Counted from the stretch's first letter, positions 12,540-23,215 are shown. The stretch: 64,000 bases of DNA from Adiantum capillus-veneris (GCA_014529385.2 CM043948.1:78931291-78995290); one strand, 5' to 3'. The notes: generated from the sequence alone by a model not told the origin. Made by a program: numbers and translations.

Positions 12540-13111
12540 AGATTATGCTTTCTAGTAGGAGACTTGGTTGTGTGCACTTGGCTAATGGTTTGGAATTTGA
12601 CATAGAGGGTGCAGGAGAGTGGTGCATCATACACGCTATGACATGTGCGCTATGTTCCTCAGCTACTGAGACAGAGCTTGATCTAAGTGAGACAGTTGGT
12701 AGCTTCTGGTCGTTAGATACTGCTTAGAGAGAAATCTTTCCAGACGCATTGTGGTTCACTAGTGGTTGCCAAAGGAGACCGCAATGGCCTAGTATATCCT
12801 GTGCATGTGTCTGAGGTTTGAGACAACGTAGTCTTGATTTTATTTTTGGCATGCTTTGAGCGAGATGAGATGTGTCTCTTTCACAAGTGAGCTCCACCAT
12901 GCTCACGAGACAAAGCATTTGGCTATGTAGGTTGTGCCAGTAAATTCTGTAGAGATAGAGACAGAGCAACAGAACTCTAGTTAGACACAGTAGGTGTTGG
13001 CAGACTTTGTGCACGTAGAGGTAGGGCAGGTCTGCTCCCTAGAGACACAGATAGAGATGATAGATATGGAGTTTTTTGATATGCTCATGTTAGAGGTTGA
13101 TGAGTTGGTGC
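12540..13111 (+). pseudogene. Ty1/copia pol remnant (protease to pre-integrase)
   Basis: Three shifted plus-strand frames together resemble the part of a copia polyprotein just after the protease. They read RLGCVHLANGLEFDIEGAGE at 12550-12610, HVRYVPQLLRQSLI near 12635-12680, and GLVYPVHVSEV near 12790-12825. Each is only a few dozen residues long and the frame changes between them, so this is a decayed relic. A further frame (12994-13111, VCSLETQIEMIDMEFFDML) may continue the same protein. The relic is interrupted at 13112 by a solo LTR of another family. Confidence 0.5.
13108..13111. repeat. Target-site duplication GTGC (left)
   Basis: GTGC directly precedes the LTR and is repeated directly after it at 14934-14937. 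Confidence 0.75.
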
Positions 13112-14933
13112 TGAGGCAAGCTTTTCCATGCATGGGAACCCCCCATATATTTTTTTCCCTTTTACCAAAATATTTCCTATTATATAAGTTACTTTTGATT
13201 TTTTCTTCCTTTTTCACAAACGTTTTAGCCTTTATTAAATAAATAAGACTTATGCTAATCAATCACGATGTAGCATAAATAAGTAAGCTTTCTTTGTTGA
13301 TCTCTCTTTTGACCTTAAATATTAAATATATATATTCTAAATTACATTATATATTTTAGTATTTTCTAATATATTTTTCATGTATGTATATTATTCCACC
13401 CTACCAAATATTTTATTCACTAGTTTTCATTTTCAAACCTCAACCCCACTTTCAAATTTCAATAATACCTCCATCTAGATGATTGCCAATCTTTTCAAAA
13501 CTCTAGGTCATGTTTTCATACACATGAAGGAGCTTACACTTGAAGGCAAGAGAGAAGTCCACTCAAAGGGGACCACCAAAAGACTTTTGCAGCCACAAAT
13601 AATACATTATTTGGCCGAATTTTTTAAGTAAAGAAGAACCCCGAATCTGAAGGAGCGTTCAACATGAAAGATGTAGCTTGTGATCTCAACATTTAGCTCA
13701 AAGTTTTTCAGAATTTTTGGAGTTATGAACGCGGAGCTATGATTTTTGTAGTGGACCCCAGTTTTCTCATGTAATGGTGACACAAGCCATCCCTAGTTTT
13801 CTTCCCTCTAGAATGGCTATGGTTCTACAAGTCTTCAAGCATGATTACAAGAGACAAGGCTCTTTTAATGAGGTCTTGGCAATTCTAGAGTGATTCTATC
13901 ACCATTTTTGGAGGATCCATCCTCATCAACAAATATCCTCCTTCGACAACCTCTTTTATAATTTTCTTACCTCTCTCTTCTCTCCCTAATAAGCTTATGT
14001 CTAGCCAAAGCTAGACTATTGTAAATATTTCCTATCCTCTACATCCTACCCACATTCTCTCTTCTTCTCTCTCTATTGACTCTGGTATTTTAAATAATGA
14101 GGAGACAAGATGGGAGCCACAGTCACATGCACCCCATTTTCCTAGTCACCAGAGTGCGACACTCACATCAATAAGAAATATTGCTAAATCCTCTCCTCCT
14201 TCCCTATATAAGGAGGCCATGAGAGCTCACCAGGACACAAAAACACACACAACATCACCAAATAATACACTATGCATTGTGTGTTCCTAGTGCACACACA
14301 CACACCCACACCATCACCATCACCGCAATCACCATGCTCGTCTTGAGCATGACCTCTATACCCTTGGGCTATGGAAGATGAAGGGCAACTAAATGAAGGA
14401 TGATGGCCATAACCCTCATGCGAGTCTTCGCCATCAACTCCCACCTATCCTCCATGTGCTCTACCACTCTCTCCCTTCTCATTCCCCTACCCTATGCTCC
14501 CCATTTCATCGCCTTATTCTCTAAATAAAGCTTGAGGTTTTGTGAGTATGTTTTCCTGCAATGTTTTGCCCGTGTGAGGTGTGCGGAATCGCCACCTAGT
14601 CTTGTGTTTGGAGTGAGCTTGTGTATGTGTGAAGGGTAAGCGGATTCGCCATCCTTCTGTGGTGCCTAGGTACTAAGCCGCAATACCCCCTCCCTCACTC
14701 TCTCTCTCTCTCTCTCTTTCACTTGATCTCATTTCCCTTCCTCTTCATCATTACTCCCAAGCATCCATCTCTCTTGGATGAAAACTTTGTTATGGTGGTG
14801 TGTTATTTGCGTCCTAGCTATTGAAGCTAGGTGGTGCCCCCTGTTTGCTTTACCATGACAGGCTCAAGGTGCGCCATTCGGTCCTCGGTGTTTTAGAGGC
14901 CGTCGGGGTTCGGGGTTCGCTTTGCTCCCTTCA
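13112..14933 (+). mobile_element. Solo LTR of the TGAGGCAAG Ty3/gypsy family
   Basis: This 1.82-kb segment begins TGAGGCAAGCTTTTCCATGC and ends CCCTTCA. It aligns along most of its length with the two LTRs of the full-length element at 52-62 kb. The first 1.1 kb is nearly identical, including the ATATATTC-rich part and the TATA box (TATATAA at 14205-14211). After about 14230 it diverges and shares mainly the GTGTGCGGA-TCGCCACC words and the final GCGTCCTAGC and GAGGCC blocks. No gag or pol follows, and 4-bp GTGC repeats flank both ends. This fits a solo LTR left by recombination between the two LTRs of a complete insertion. It carries its own plus-strand promoter signals. Confidence 0.85.
14205..14211 (+). 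promoter_or_regulatory. LTR TATA box
   Basis: TATATAA in the solo LTR, at the position conserved in the other two LTRs of the family (53158 and 61132). Confidence 0.7.
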
Positions 14934-14937
14934 GTGC
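14934..14937. repeat. Target-site duplication GTGC (right)
   Basis: Direct repeat of the bases just left of the solo LTR. Confidence 0.75.
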
Positions 14938-15185
14938 CAAGACACACAATTTTGCCTATGGGTGACAGGGACACACACTGTCGGTATTGACACGTCCATA
15001 CGAGATGGGTAGTCCTCATGATGTAGTGATTGCAAATAGCAGAAGGGAGGCAACTACAGTCAGGTTTTCACATATTTCATCAGCGTTTGGGAATCTCATG
15101 CTTGACTTGTTAATGTCGAGGCCCGATCTAGTAGCTGTAGTGGGAGAATTTGCAATAGGGGTTGTCAATCGTGCGATAGCTAACA
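14938..15185 (+). other. Continuation of the interrupted sequence, no firm gene
   Basis: If the solo LTR and one GTGC are removed, this joins directly to 13111 and the frame of the putative copia relic stays open for about 17 more codons. A longer open frame (14987-15211, 74 residues) has no motif I know. Confidence 0.35.
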
Positions 15186-15889
15186 CTAGCATGATGCATA
15201 GTGCAGTGTGAAGACCTTTCCCAATTTGGTTGTTGTTTTCAATTTCTCATTAGATTTAATGATTGGAGAATCCGAATTCTTCATGGATTCAATCATTTTT
15301 GTATTTTGCACAGATTTCAATGCTTCCTCCTTTGAATATCTTGCTTGTACCAAAAACCTAAAGGAAATCTTCTCGTGATTTTCCTGCACATCTGTTGGCA
15401 GCTCTACTTTTTGGCTTGAATTTTCATCCTCCTTTAACACCTCTGTTCTGCCCAACAGGCTAGCACATGTTTTCTCATCTGCACCCTTATGTTCACCGAA
15501 GGATTTGTGTGGAAAACGAAACATAGTTGCTAAAAATGTAGATAACCTGCTGCAATTATGAGCCTCTCTTTTATCTGACATGTAAACCTTAGCTGTAATT
15601 TTGTCATACAGCCAATTTTCCCAATTTACTGTACCTCCCTGCTCTGCAAAACATAATGGTCCATAGTCTTCCTTTTGACATATAGTCAAACTTTATGAGA
15701 AAGCATAATCTTTCCAAATACCATTTGAGTTGCTCTCTCCCTACATAATTTACATTCTTTAGTACTTCCCATGTAGTACTTCCTATTACCCTCTGTAGGC
15801 CCAAATTCCTTCTTCAAGAAATCTTCAGAACACTTAGGGATTGTGAAAATACCCAAGTTCAATGGTAAATGAAATACATGTGAAACCAA
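15186..15889 (-). pseudogene. Unrecognised open frames downstream of integrase
   Basis: Three overlapping minus-strand frames (15689-15186 with 167 residues, 15804-15604 and 15889-15686) look like one ancestral coding region broken by frameshifts. The words KECKLCRERA and EFGPTEGNRKYY are in the first part. The last part is Lys/Ser/Glu-rich and hydrophilic. They lie after the integrase of the Ty3/gypsy remnant, on the same strand, where some plant gypsy lineages carry an extra ORF. I see no signal peptide or membrane segment, so there is no basis for calling it env-like. It may equally belong to an unrelated sequence. Confidence 0.35.
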
Positions 15890-16079
15890 TTTTGGGGTAA
15901 AAGATACTGTGCTTCAAATCATACCCTTTGTTTTCCTGAGAATATCTAGCTGTGATTTTTCATAGTAGTTATGTCTCCATTCATCCCATTGGAGTGTTGC
16001 AAATGCATGCAGTCCTATGCTTTGTAGCCATACCACTTTAGTCTCTAGTGTCAAGTCTAGAGATACCTTAAAATCCATA

Positions 16080-17441
16080 AAACGGATCCATTAGGCATGG
16101 CTGCAATTTTGTTGTGCTGAGAGGAGTCTTTACAGCCACCTCTTCTTCTCCCGAAGCTTCGTCCTCCTCATAGCTGCTGACACTTTGGTTGAACCAATCC
16201 AAGTAAAGGCCATTACAAATGGGGTGGTTTCCCTTGGAATTTCTTTAATTTGAAACCATTAACATCAGATACCAACAACATCAGCAACTCAATGTTCCCC
16301 ATCCCAAATCCTAGAAAATATTATATGGACCAATATATCTCAAAGTTAACTTGCCTGGATGTGGCCCTAATCTTGATTTATACAACATTCTCTAATCTCC
16401 AACCTAGAAAACTTTAAACATACTCACCCACCCAATATTTCCTCCTTATATGAATGACTTCAGATATATATGACCTTATCAACCTGCCCTTTTCTAACTG
16501 CATCAAATATCTACTCCTGTACCTGACTGACAATTTGAGAATCATTTTTTCTTCAGTTACTCTAGGGCTTGGAACCACAAATTACATAGGGACCACAACT
16601 TCTAGACCATACACCAATTTGAATGGAGTCATACCTATGGTGACCTTGAAAGCTGTCCATTAGCTTGAGGATGATAAGCTGTGGACTTTTTGTGCATAAT
16701 CATATGAGTTTTCATTAGTTCAACAATCACCTCATTTAGAAAATGGATCCCTCTATCACTCACCAACTCCACAGGACATCCAAACCTAGACATGATGTTA
16801 TGATAGAGAAATCTGGCTACAATCTGAGCTTTATTGTCGTTGAGAGCAACAGCTTCAACCCACTTGGTACAATAATCTGTAGCCACCAGAATGTACTTAC
16901 ATACTTTACTAGTAGTGGGCTTGACAAGTCCAACAAAGTCTAGTCCCCACTTCTGAAAAGGTTCTATAGGTAATATAGAATGATCAGACATTTTGTCCCC
17001 AGAATTCGGCTGACCCAACCTTTGACAAATCACAAAGGTTCTAGCATGCTCATGGGCATCCTTCAATATAGTAAGCCACCACAATCTAGGTTGCAAGACT
17101 TTATTACATGTTATATCACATGAAAAATGTCCTCCAGTTGTTCCTGAATGAGCTTCTTGCAAAACTGCCTTTTGTTCAAAATTTGGAACACAACTTCTAA
17201 TGATTTGATCAATCCCTTTCCTATATAATTCTCGTGCTATCACCAAAAATGGTCTACTTTTTAAAACAAACTTCCTTCTTTGGTCACCTGAAAATCCCAT
17301 TGGCATTGTACCATCTGTCAAAAATGTTAACATCTGATCATACCATGATTCAGAGACTGTATTCTGAACTTCAAACAAATCAACATCAGGTAGTTCATCT
17401 TCAACACCTGTTGGTTGTTCACTAGTATCAATTCTACTCAA
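16080..17441 (-). pseudogene. Ty3/gypsy integrase with deleted catalytic region
   Basis: Minus-strand integrase. The long open frame 17441-16635 (268 residues) starts with the spacer after RNase H and continues into the zinc domain (HSGTTGGHFS, then RTFVICQRLG). The first Cys of the usual C-x2-C pair is Phe here. The core has the first Asp (KWGLDFVGLV) and the second Asp (VELVSDRGIHF), followed by STAYHPQANGQ. The frame then ends, and the next recognisable block, TPFKLVYGLEVVVPM, follows almost at once. The third catalytic residue (Glu) and roughly 50 residues after it are therefore missing. The C-terminal region down to about 16080 is broken by stops. The enzyme would donate cDNA ends to the genome, but this copy cannot be active. 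Confidence 0.85.
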
Positions 17442-18831
17442 ATAATCACAAAGTCAAATTCCTGTAACAATAACATCCATCTAGCTAATCTTCCAGTCGA
17501 CAATGGCTTCTTAATCAGGTAAAGCAATGCCTGATGATCCACATGAAAAATAACTCTGTTGCTTAGCAAATAATGTTTGAATTTGGTTAAAGCATATACC
17601 ATGCCAAGATCTTCTCTTTCTATCACAACATAATTCCTTTCAACTGATGTTAACACCCTACTAGCATAGTAAACAGGTCATCAGAACCATTCTCTGACTC
17701 TTTCTTGCATGAGGAAAACACCAATAGCCATATCCGATGCATCAACAAATACATGGAAAAGTAATGACCAATCTGGAGGTTGTAATATTGGTGCTACTGA
17801 CAACATCTTTTTTAACATCTAATATAAGCTCTACTAAGGTTCAACCCATATTAAAGGTACACACTTCTTTGTTAGATGAGTAAGATGTAAACAAAAATTT
17901 GCCAAATATCTGAAATATCTAGCATTCGATTGCACCTGACCAACAAACCTGCTAACTTCCTTCAAATTCTTTGGGGTTTTTGCTCTTTTAATCATTTCAA
18001 TATTCTTCTCATCAATGGACATCCCTTTGTGAGAAACCACATGACTTAAAAGTACTCCACTTTTGACAACAATGAAACTCTAAAAAGGATTAAGGCACAT
18101 TCTGAATTGTCTACACCTTTCAAAACATAACTTCAAATGATGTAGATGAAGTTCCTTTTTTCCAAATACTAAAAAATCATCCACAAAAACTCTCATGAAA
18201 TCCTGCAAATAAGGTTCAAATGTCTTGTATGCTATAAAATTGAATGATGGTGGTCCATTTTTGTGTTCAAAATTCATAATTGTAGATGTAAAAGCACCCC
18301 ACTCTCTCATAAAAGCTGTTTTTTGTTGATCCTTTTCAACCATTTGAATCTGATTGTACCCTAAAAAAGCATACAAAAGCTATACATTTCTTTCCCTACT
18401 ACAACATCCAATATGGCATCACAAAATGGTATTGGAAAAGGATCTGTAACAGTGGCTGCATTCAACTTTCTGTAATCAACACAAGCTCTCATTTTTTTCT
18501 TTTTTCTTGGGCACACAATAATTGGTTTGATAAACCCAATAGTTAATAGCTTATCAATCTCCTTCTTTACCTGTTCTACAAAGTTTTAATTCATTCTATA
18601 CCTCTGTTGCAAAATCGGAACTACATCCTCCGTTAGATTAATGTGATGCTGATGTAAACCAAGATCTATACCTTTCACTTCAAAATATTCCCATCCAAGA
18701 ACATCTTTGTACTCCTTCAACAACTGAAACAACTCATGCAAAAAATGCCCATCTATATGAATACTGACCTTGACAATTTTGGGATTCTCTTCTGTGTGAA
18801 AATTGAAATCCTTTAACTCATCTTGCTTCAC
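17442..18831 (-). pseudogene. Ty3/gypsy reverse transcriptase and RNase H
   Basis: Minus-strand, just upstream of the integrase. From 18831 the frame reads the segment between protease and polymerase (LLKEYKDVLGWEYFEVKGID, then QQRYRMN). At 18580-18480 come KPIIVCPRKKKK and VDYRKLNAATV. At 18376-18080 come LGYNQIQM, then MREWGAF, then the catalytic box MRVFVDDFLVFGKK (F-V-D-D). Thumb and connection follow at 18040-17834 (NLKEVSRFVGQVQSNARYFR). RNase H begins near 17760 with HVFVDASDMAIGVFLMQE and ends with HVDHQALLYLI at 17560-17520. The domain order is normal for Ty3/gypsy. Stops near 18070 and 17830, and frameshifts, disable it. Confidence 0.88.
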
Positions 18832-18839
18832 CTAGTTGA

Positions 18840-19620
18840 TCCTTCAAATCTTTCACTTTAAATCTTTTCAGCCAACTCTCTTGCTTCCTTTTCCTCTATC
18901 TGTAAGGCTTCCTTTGTATTAGGATTTGACTTTTGATCCACCATCTGCACGAACTCTGATCCCTATATTATCTGCCCAGGTAATAAGTTGGAATCTACCT
19001 GTTTTTACTCTTCATCCTTCTGCAGGATACCTTCAACATCAACTTCAAATACTGGTATAATGGTTGGATTTGCTTTTAAAAATGCTTCTTCTTCATCATC
19101 CTCCACTTCTTCTACCAAGTTAATTGTTTGAGCATACAAAGGTCTTTCCTTAAAAGGAATATTTTTTCTCCAAAGCATAGGAATTGCAATTTCCTACTTC
19201 CCTTTCTTTATGGAAACTTCATTCTCACCCCAATCCTGCTTGACTTTAGCCAATCTGAACCAGGGCCTCCCTAATAACATATCATAGGAGGTATCACCTC
19301 TCTCCATCTCCAACACAACAAAATTCACCTGAAACTGAATTCCTACAATATAAATAGATTGCTATTTCAATATATTTGGTGGTTGAACTCTCCTCTGATC
19401 TGCCATTTTCACCTCAAACGGTGCTAGCTGCAATTCTCCCAACTTCATTTTGTAATACTTAGACTCAGCCAGAATGTTGAGTCGAGATCCTCCATCCAAT
19501 AATACTTCATCAAACAAAGTGTTGCGAAACACCACCTGTATAACAGAGAGGCACTACAAAGTCGACATCTGCTAGATCAACTTTGTTCACTACTGGCTCA
19601 AGTATGCTGTTTGTCTAAAT
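18840..19620 (-). pseudogene. Ty3/gypsy aspartic protease region
   Basis: Reading the minus strand near 19500, the protease signature LLDGGSRLNIL is visible, with the D-G-G-S active-site form typical of many plant Ty3/gypsy proteases. About 85 residues later comes YDMLLGRPWFRLAKVKQDW, the flap-to-C-terminal motif of the same fold. An acidic linker (VEEVEDDEEEAFLK) and a spacer lead to the polymerase. Two in-frame stops are evident, one just after QPPNILK and one in the linker. The protease would process the gag-pol polyprotein in an intact copy. Confidence 0.8.
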
Positions 19621-20231
19621 TGGATACTCCCTTGATAGCAATCTATTCAACATTTTTTTTTTGAAGGCTCGAACCATACATAATAACTGATCCAAGGACA
19701 TTTGCAATGGAGAGTTTATTAATGCTTCAAACCAGTCCTTGTCATCTTTTTTAATCAAGGGTCTCTCATAGTACTGCTGCAATTGATCCCCTTGAACATC
19801 TGAAGTACTATCATTCACATTTTGATTCTTTTGGTCCTTATGCACCTGTTTCTGAACCTGGTCTCTGATTCCTTTTTGTTCCTTCCAATAAATAGGACCT
19901 TTAGCCTTAGACCTTGTAACAACCATTACATCTATCTCTTGGTTCTCCCCACATTGATTAGAATCACAAGCCCATTCATCACAATGCTCTTGATATGGAA
20001 ACTCCATATTCCTACCAAGGAGCACATCTGATGTTTGTTGCTCATCAATGTCAAATATGATGACATTTTCTTGAGCTGGTGATTCATGTTGGTGCTGCTG
20101 CTATGGGTAGCCTGCTGATTATCTTGGTTGTAGGGTACAACTGGCATCCCTCTCTCCTCTCTATGATTGACCCACAAAACATAATTCAGACCAACCCAAT
20201 GATCTGGCGCTAAACAGTACACACATGGCAT
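19615..20231 (-). pseudogene. Gag-pro linker of the Ty3/gypsy remnant
   Basis: Two overlapping minus-strand frames (20231-19932 and 20025-19615). The first contains CVYCLAPDHWVGLN, a possible second zinc knuckle whose last Cys is Asn. The second contains MVVTRSKAKGP, a motif often seen between Gag and protease in this class (a similar VVTRAQAQ occurs in the Gag of the 29-31 kb element). It then runs through a Gln/Lys-rich linker and an amphipathic stretch before the protease. A frameshift separates the two frames. Confidence 0.65.
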
Positions 20232-20400
20232 GATGCCTGGTGGTCTTCTCTGATTATATCTGATTTCTCCAAGGTGGTCTTGGAGGTCTCTGAAATGGTG
20301 GCCTCCCTCTAAATGGATCTATTTGATTAGTTTCAACATCATTTTTCCCTCTCTCTGCTTGTGGAGTTGATCTACTCCTATTATTAGGGTTATACCAACA

Positions 20401-21224
20401 CTAGGCTGTGCTATGGCCTTCCCTTTCACAAATTTGACAGTACTGCTTTTTCTTTGGAGCTACAATAGAATATCCAATTTTCTTCAACTGACTAATTATA
20501 ATCAAATCTTCTTCTTTGTCTTTTTGATCCTTTTTCTTCTTACCACTTTGCTTCTTCTTCTTCTGTTTTCCTTTACTGCTTTCAGCCTCACTATCAGAGG
20601 ATACCCCAGAATCACTATCTTCATCAGTTCTAGAGTTAGCATCTAAGTCTGCTTCTGATTCAGAGCTATGCTTGCTCCTAGATTTTGACCTAGTCATACC
20701 AAGTCTTTTTTCAACCCTTGCTGTAGTTGTGACCAAATTGTTGAAGCCACCTACAGTTTCTATGCTGGCCACAACATTCTTCAATCCCTTTCTTACACCT
20801 TTCAAGAAACAACCTGCTAACATCTCATCTGTGGGTCTCCCATTACCCTGTAATCTCTCCACCAAAATTATGAATTTTTGAGCATAATCTTCCACCAATA
20901 TAGAAGGTTGTTGAGCCATAAGGGAGGTTGAGGTGCTCTGCTAGGTCTTTGCCTGGTAGATACCTATAGTGGGCCAAAGTGGAGTCTTCTTCTAATTCTT
21001 GCAGATCTTGTTGTCAAGAGTAGAGCCCCAAAAAATTGGCCCACCTGTCTTCCTACTGACGCTCCTAAACTCTCCCCTATTTGACTCCTTGGTTGCAATT
21101 CAAAGACATCCACTTCTACTTCCTCCTCTATTGTATCTTCATGATGGAAGGGATCAATATTTCTTGCTTGGGTCTAAGCCCTTGTGTAATAGACCCTAGA
21201 TACCCTTCTGGGTCGCTCTGACAT
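20401..21224 (-). pseudogene. Ty3/gypsy Gag
   Basis: Minus-strand Gag. A plausible start is ATG 21224 (MSERPRRVSRVYY), but stops and a frame change occur before the well-preserved part. The open frame 20919-20401 (172 residues) has the capsid-type Retrotrans_gag end (VEDYAQKFIILVERL, then DEMLAGCFLKGVRKGLKN). It then has an acidic Ser/Asp-rich stretch, a Lys-rich stretch, and the zinc knuckle CQICEREGHSTA, cut by a TAG just before its last Cys. The Gln codon CAG mutating to TAG would explain this. Gag forms the virus-like particle that packages element RNA in the cytoplasm. The LTR of this element was not convincingly identified. Confidence 0.85.
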
Positions 21225-21989
21225 ACATAATCAGTTAATGAAACATAGATACCCGCAGCAATGCTGACACTGAGAGAATTCCGACCAAACCCTAACAAAG
21301 CTGTAAACACAACATGATCGCCAAATGTGTATTACAAACCAAGAGAGGCCATGATTTAGATCTAATGAAACAAAGAAGCAAATGCAGTAAATTGAGAGTG
21401 GTCCAATACTGGTGGGGAATACTTCGCAAATAATTGGCACATTGGAAGTTTAAGCTTAACATTGACAAAATATACAGAATGTAGGAAAGATGCTTAGGTG
21501 GCAAAAGGTAGAGAGAAAAATGTTGCAGCAAAGCTTGTGTCATGGATGAGTCGAAAACGATAGATCTCGGTCCTTGACGATGACTACAAGGCAAAGCTGA
21601 GATAATAATAGAGGAATAACCTCGAATGTGTATGTATGTGTTTTGAGAAAAATGTGTGATGATGTGGCTAGAGTTGGTTCTCAGATGGAAGTCATAGTAA
21701 TGGTAGCTCTAAGAAGGCAAACAAGGATGCCATGTATTGAGACTAGGTGCCCCTAATTCATGTTAAATGGAAGATTTCTTTGAAAGGGAGTGACAAAAGG
21801 TTACAAACCTTTGTAGGAAATCTGCGATCTAGTATGGAAAATGAATGTACTTCAAGATGTGGAAAGTCAAGGGTGTGGAGAAGATGAAAGGTGAAAATTT
21901 GTTCAAAAATATGGATAGGCAAAAAGGTTGGAGGAGATAGAGTGAGGAGTCTCATCATTTGCAAATAAAAAAGAAACGTTCCAAGTGAT

Positions 21990-21992
<3 letters not shown>
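21225..21992. other. Probable leader or LTR of the gag-pol remnant, unresolved
   Basis: No coding motif. On the minus strand, ACA followed by TTTGGCGATCATG occurs near 21320-21335 and could be an LTR end with a primer site, but the primer match is to no tRNA I recognise. No second LTR was seen. Confidence 0.35.

Positions 21993-22076
<84 letters not shown>
21993..22076. repeat. Compound (TC)n(AC)n microsatellite
   Basis: About 47 bases of TC followed directly by about 34 bases of AC. Frames through it give Leu-Ser and Thr-His repeats only. Confidence 0.97.
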
Positions 22077-22078
<2 letters not shown>

Positions 22079-22099
22079 CAAGGATGAACGAGTACTCAC

Positions 22100-22458
22100 G
22101 GAACTCGGAAGTTCCCATTGTAAATCATTGGAATGAGTGCTCACAGATTTTGGGAAAATTACCAAAATACCCCTCTAATTCATCTCCAAAGCCTACATAA
22201 TCGACTCAAATTCTGAATTTAGCATCTTATATTGATAAGCAACGAGTCTTCTTATGAAAAGCTACAAAATTTTTTAATCTTTGGAGAAATTTAGTTTCAC
22301 AACTAGGGGTATTTTGGGAATTTTGGAAAATTTGAAGGGCATTTTGGGAATTTTTGAAATTTGAGGGTATTTTGGGAATTTCCACAAATTAGAGGGTAAT
22401 TTTCCCTATGATTTTTGAATGGAACTCGAAAGTCCCCCTTGTAAATCATTGGACCTTA
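22100..22458. repeat. Small direct and inverted repeats around GGGTATTTTGGGAA
   Basis: The word (G)GGTATTTTGGGAATTT, or GGCATTTTGGGAATTT, occurs three times at 22306-22383. GGAAAATTACCAAAATACCC at 22154-22173 is its inverse. Two about 35-base direct repeats (GGAACTCGGAAGTTCCC... and GGAACTCGAAAGTCCCC..., both ending TTGTAAATCATTGGA) bracket the block at 22100-22134 and 22421-22455. No gene is present. Confidence 0.7.
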
Positions 22459-22523
22459 AGTTTCAAGGTAAAAAATTAAGGTGTGTGTGGTGCTTGGACA
22501 TGTAACGTAAAATATCAAGAAAC

Positions 22524-22593
<70 letters not shown>

Positions 22594-23001
22594 TACGTAC
22601 TTAAAGCATTGCATTGCATTATACATTATATATGTGGCACATAACGGGGGGTGGCAGGAGCAAGAGCAGACGCGGACGTTGCAGGAGCAGAAGCGCCAGC
22701 GGCTGGCACTGCAGAACTGGTTGGAGCAGGGGCACGCAAACTTGCTGGCCGCAAATACGTCGCCCTCTCCGTGAGCCTCCATGTGCGCCTGCAGGCTAAG
22801 CGACGACGTGGCCACCTGGCTCTGCTCGTCGATGGTTCCCACGAAGTCAGGCCTCAGCTGGCTGCTGCTTCTCTTTGCCGCCGTTACACGCTCCGCAGGA
22901 GCCCCGGCGCTTGCGGTCACAGAATGGGCAGCCATAGCTAGTGCCACTAGAAGGAGCATCGTCATGAGCTTGGCGAAGGCAGCTAGCGGGACAGATGCCA
23001 T
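22456..23001 (-). CDS. Secreted cysteine-rich peptide, stop codon lost
   Basis: Minus-strand ORF of 181 residues. Residues 1-31 form a signal peptide (short polar N-end, hydrophobic core TMLLLVALAMAA, small residues after). Residues 32-86 are a polar pro-like region without Cys. From residue 90 comes a compact Cys-rich region with spacing C-x-C-x4-C-x7-C-x-C-x4-C-x-C-x-C (8 Cys), nearly identical to the plus-strand copy at 35258. There the protein ends two residues after the last Cys. Here a small deletion has removed the stop and fused the frame to the former 3' UTR, adding about 64 residues. They include two extra Cys and then Leu-Ser and Thr-His repeats read from a microsatellite. The TATA box is at 23071-23077. 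I do not recognise the family. It is likely secreted, with function unknown. Confidence 0.7.
22524..22589. repeat. Compound (TG)n(AG)n microsatellite
   Basis: About 20 bases of TG followed by about 47 bases of AG. It lies inside the read-through tail of the cysteine-rich peptide gene and matches the 3' flank of the copies at 36.0-36.5 kb. Confidence 0.97.
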
Positions 23002-23070
23002 GACAGGAATGTAAAGCTAGAAGCTCTTGTCTTTAAGGCATCCAGTGATCGCAGTCTTGGCTGAAGGGGA

Positions 23071-23077
23071 TTTTATA
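23071..23077 (-). promoter_or_regulatory. TATA box of the minus-strand peptide gene
   Basis: The minus strand reads TATAAAATCCCC, 70 bases upstream of the ATG. The same words, with CCGGACAT before them and CAGCCAAGACT after, occur before the plus-strand copy at 35160. The upstream block from TGTGGACAGTGGCCAGGAGG (23183-23202) is also shared. Confidence 0.8.
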
Positions 23078-23215
23078 CATGTCCGGCGCAGCTGCATCCA
23101 ATAAGATCTGTAGACTTTGTTTAGTGGGGTCTCAGCAGCAGGCTTCGTATTGACCTGTGTGCGCCGTGGCTTGGAATTGCCCGCCTCCTGGCCACTGTCC
23201 ACAGATACCAGGTGC

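Noticed and set aside
15186-15889. Envelope-like ORF after the integrase.
   Set aside because: No signal peptide, transmembrane helix or Cys pattern is visible, and the frames are broken. Position alone is not enough.
21225-21440. Primer-binding site TTTGGCGATCATG for the 15-21 kb element.
   Set aside because: It does not match a tRNA end that I can name and no LTR pair supports it, so it is mentioned only as unresolved.
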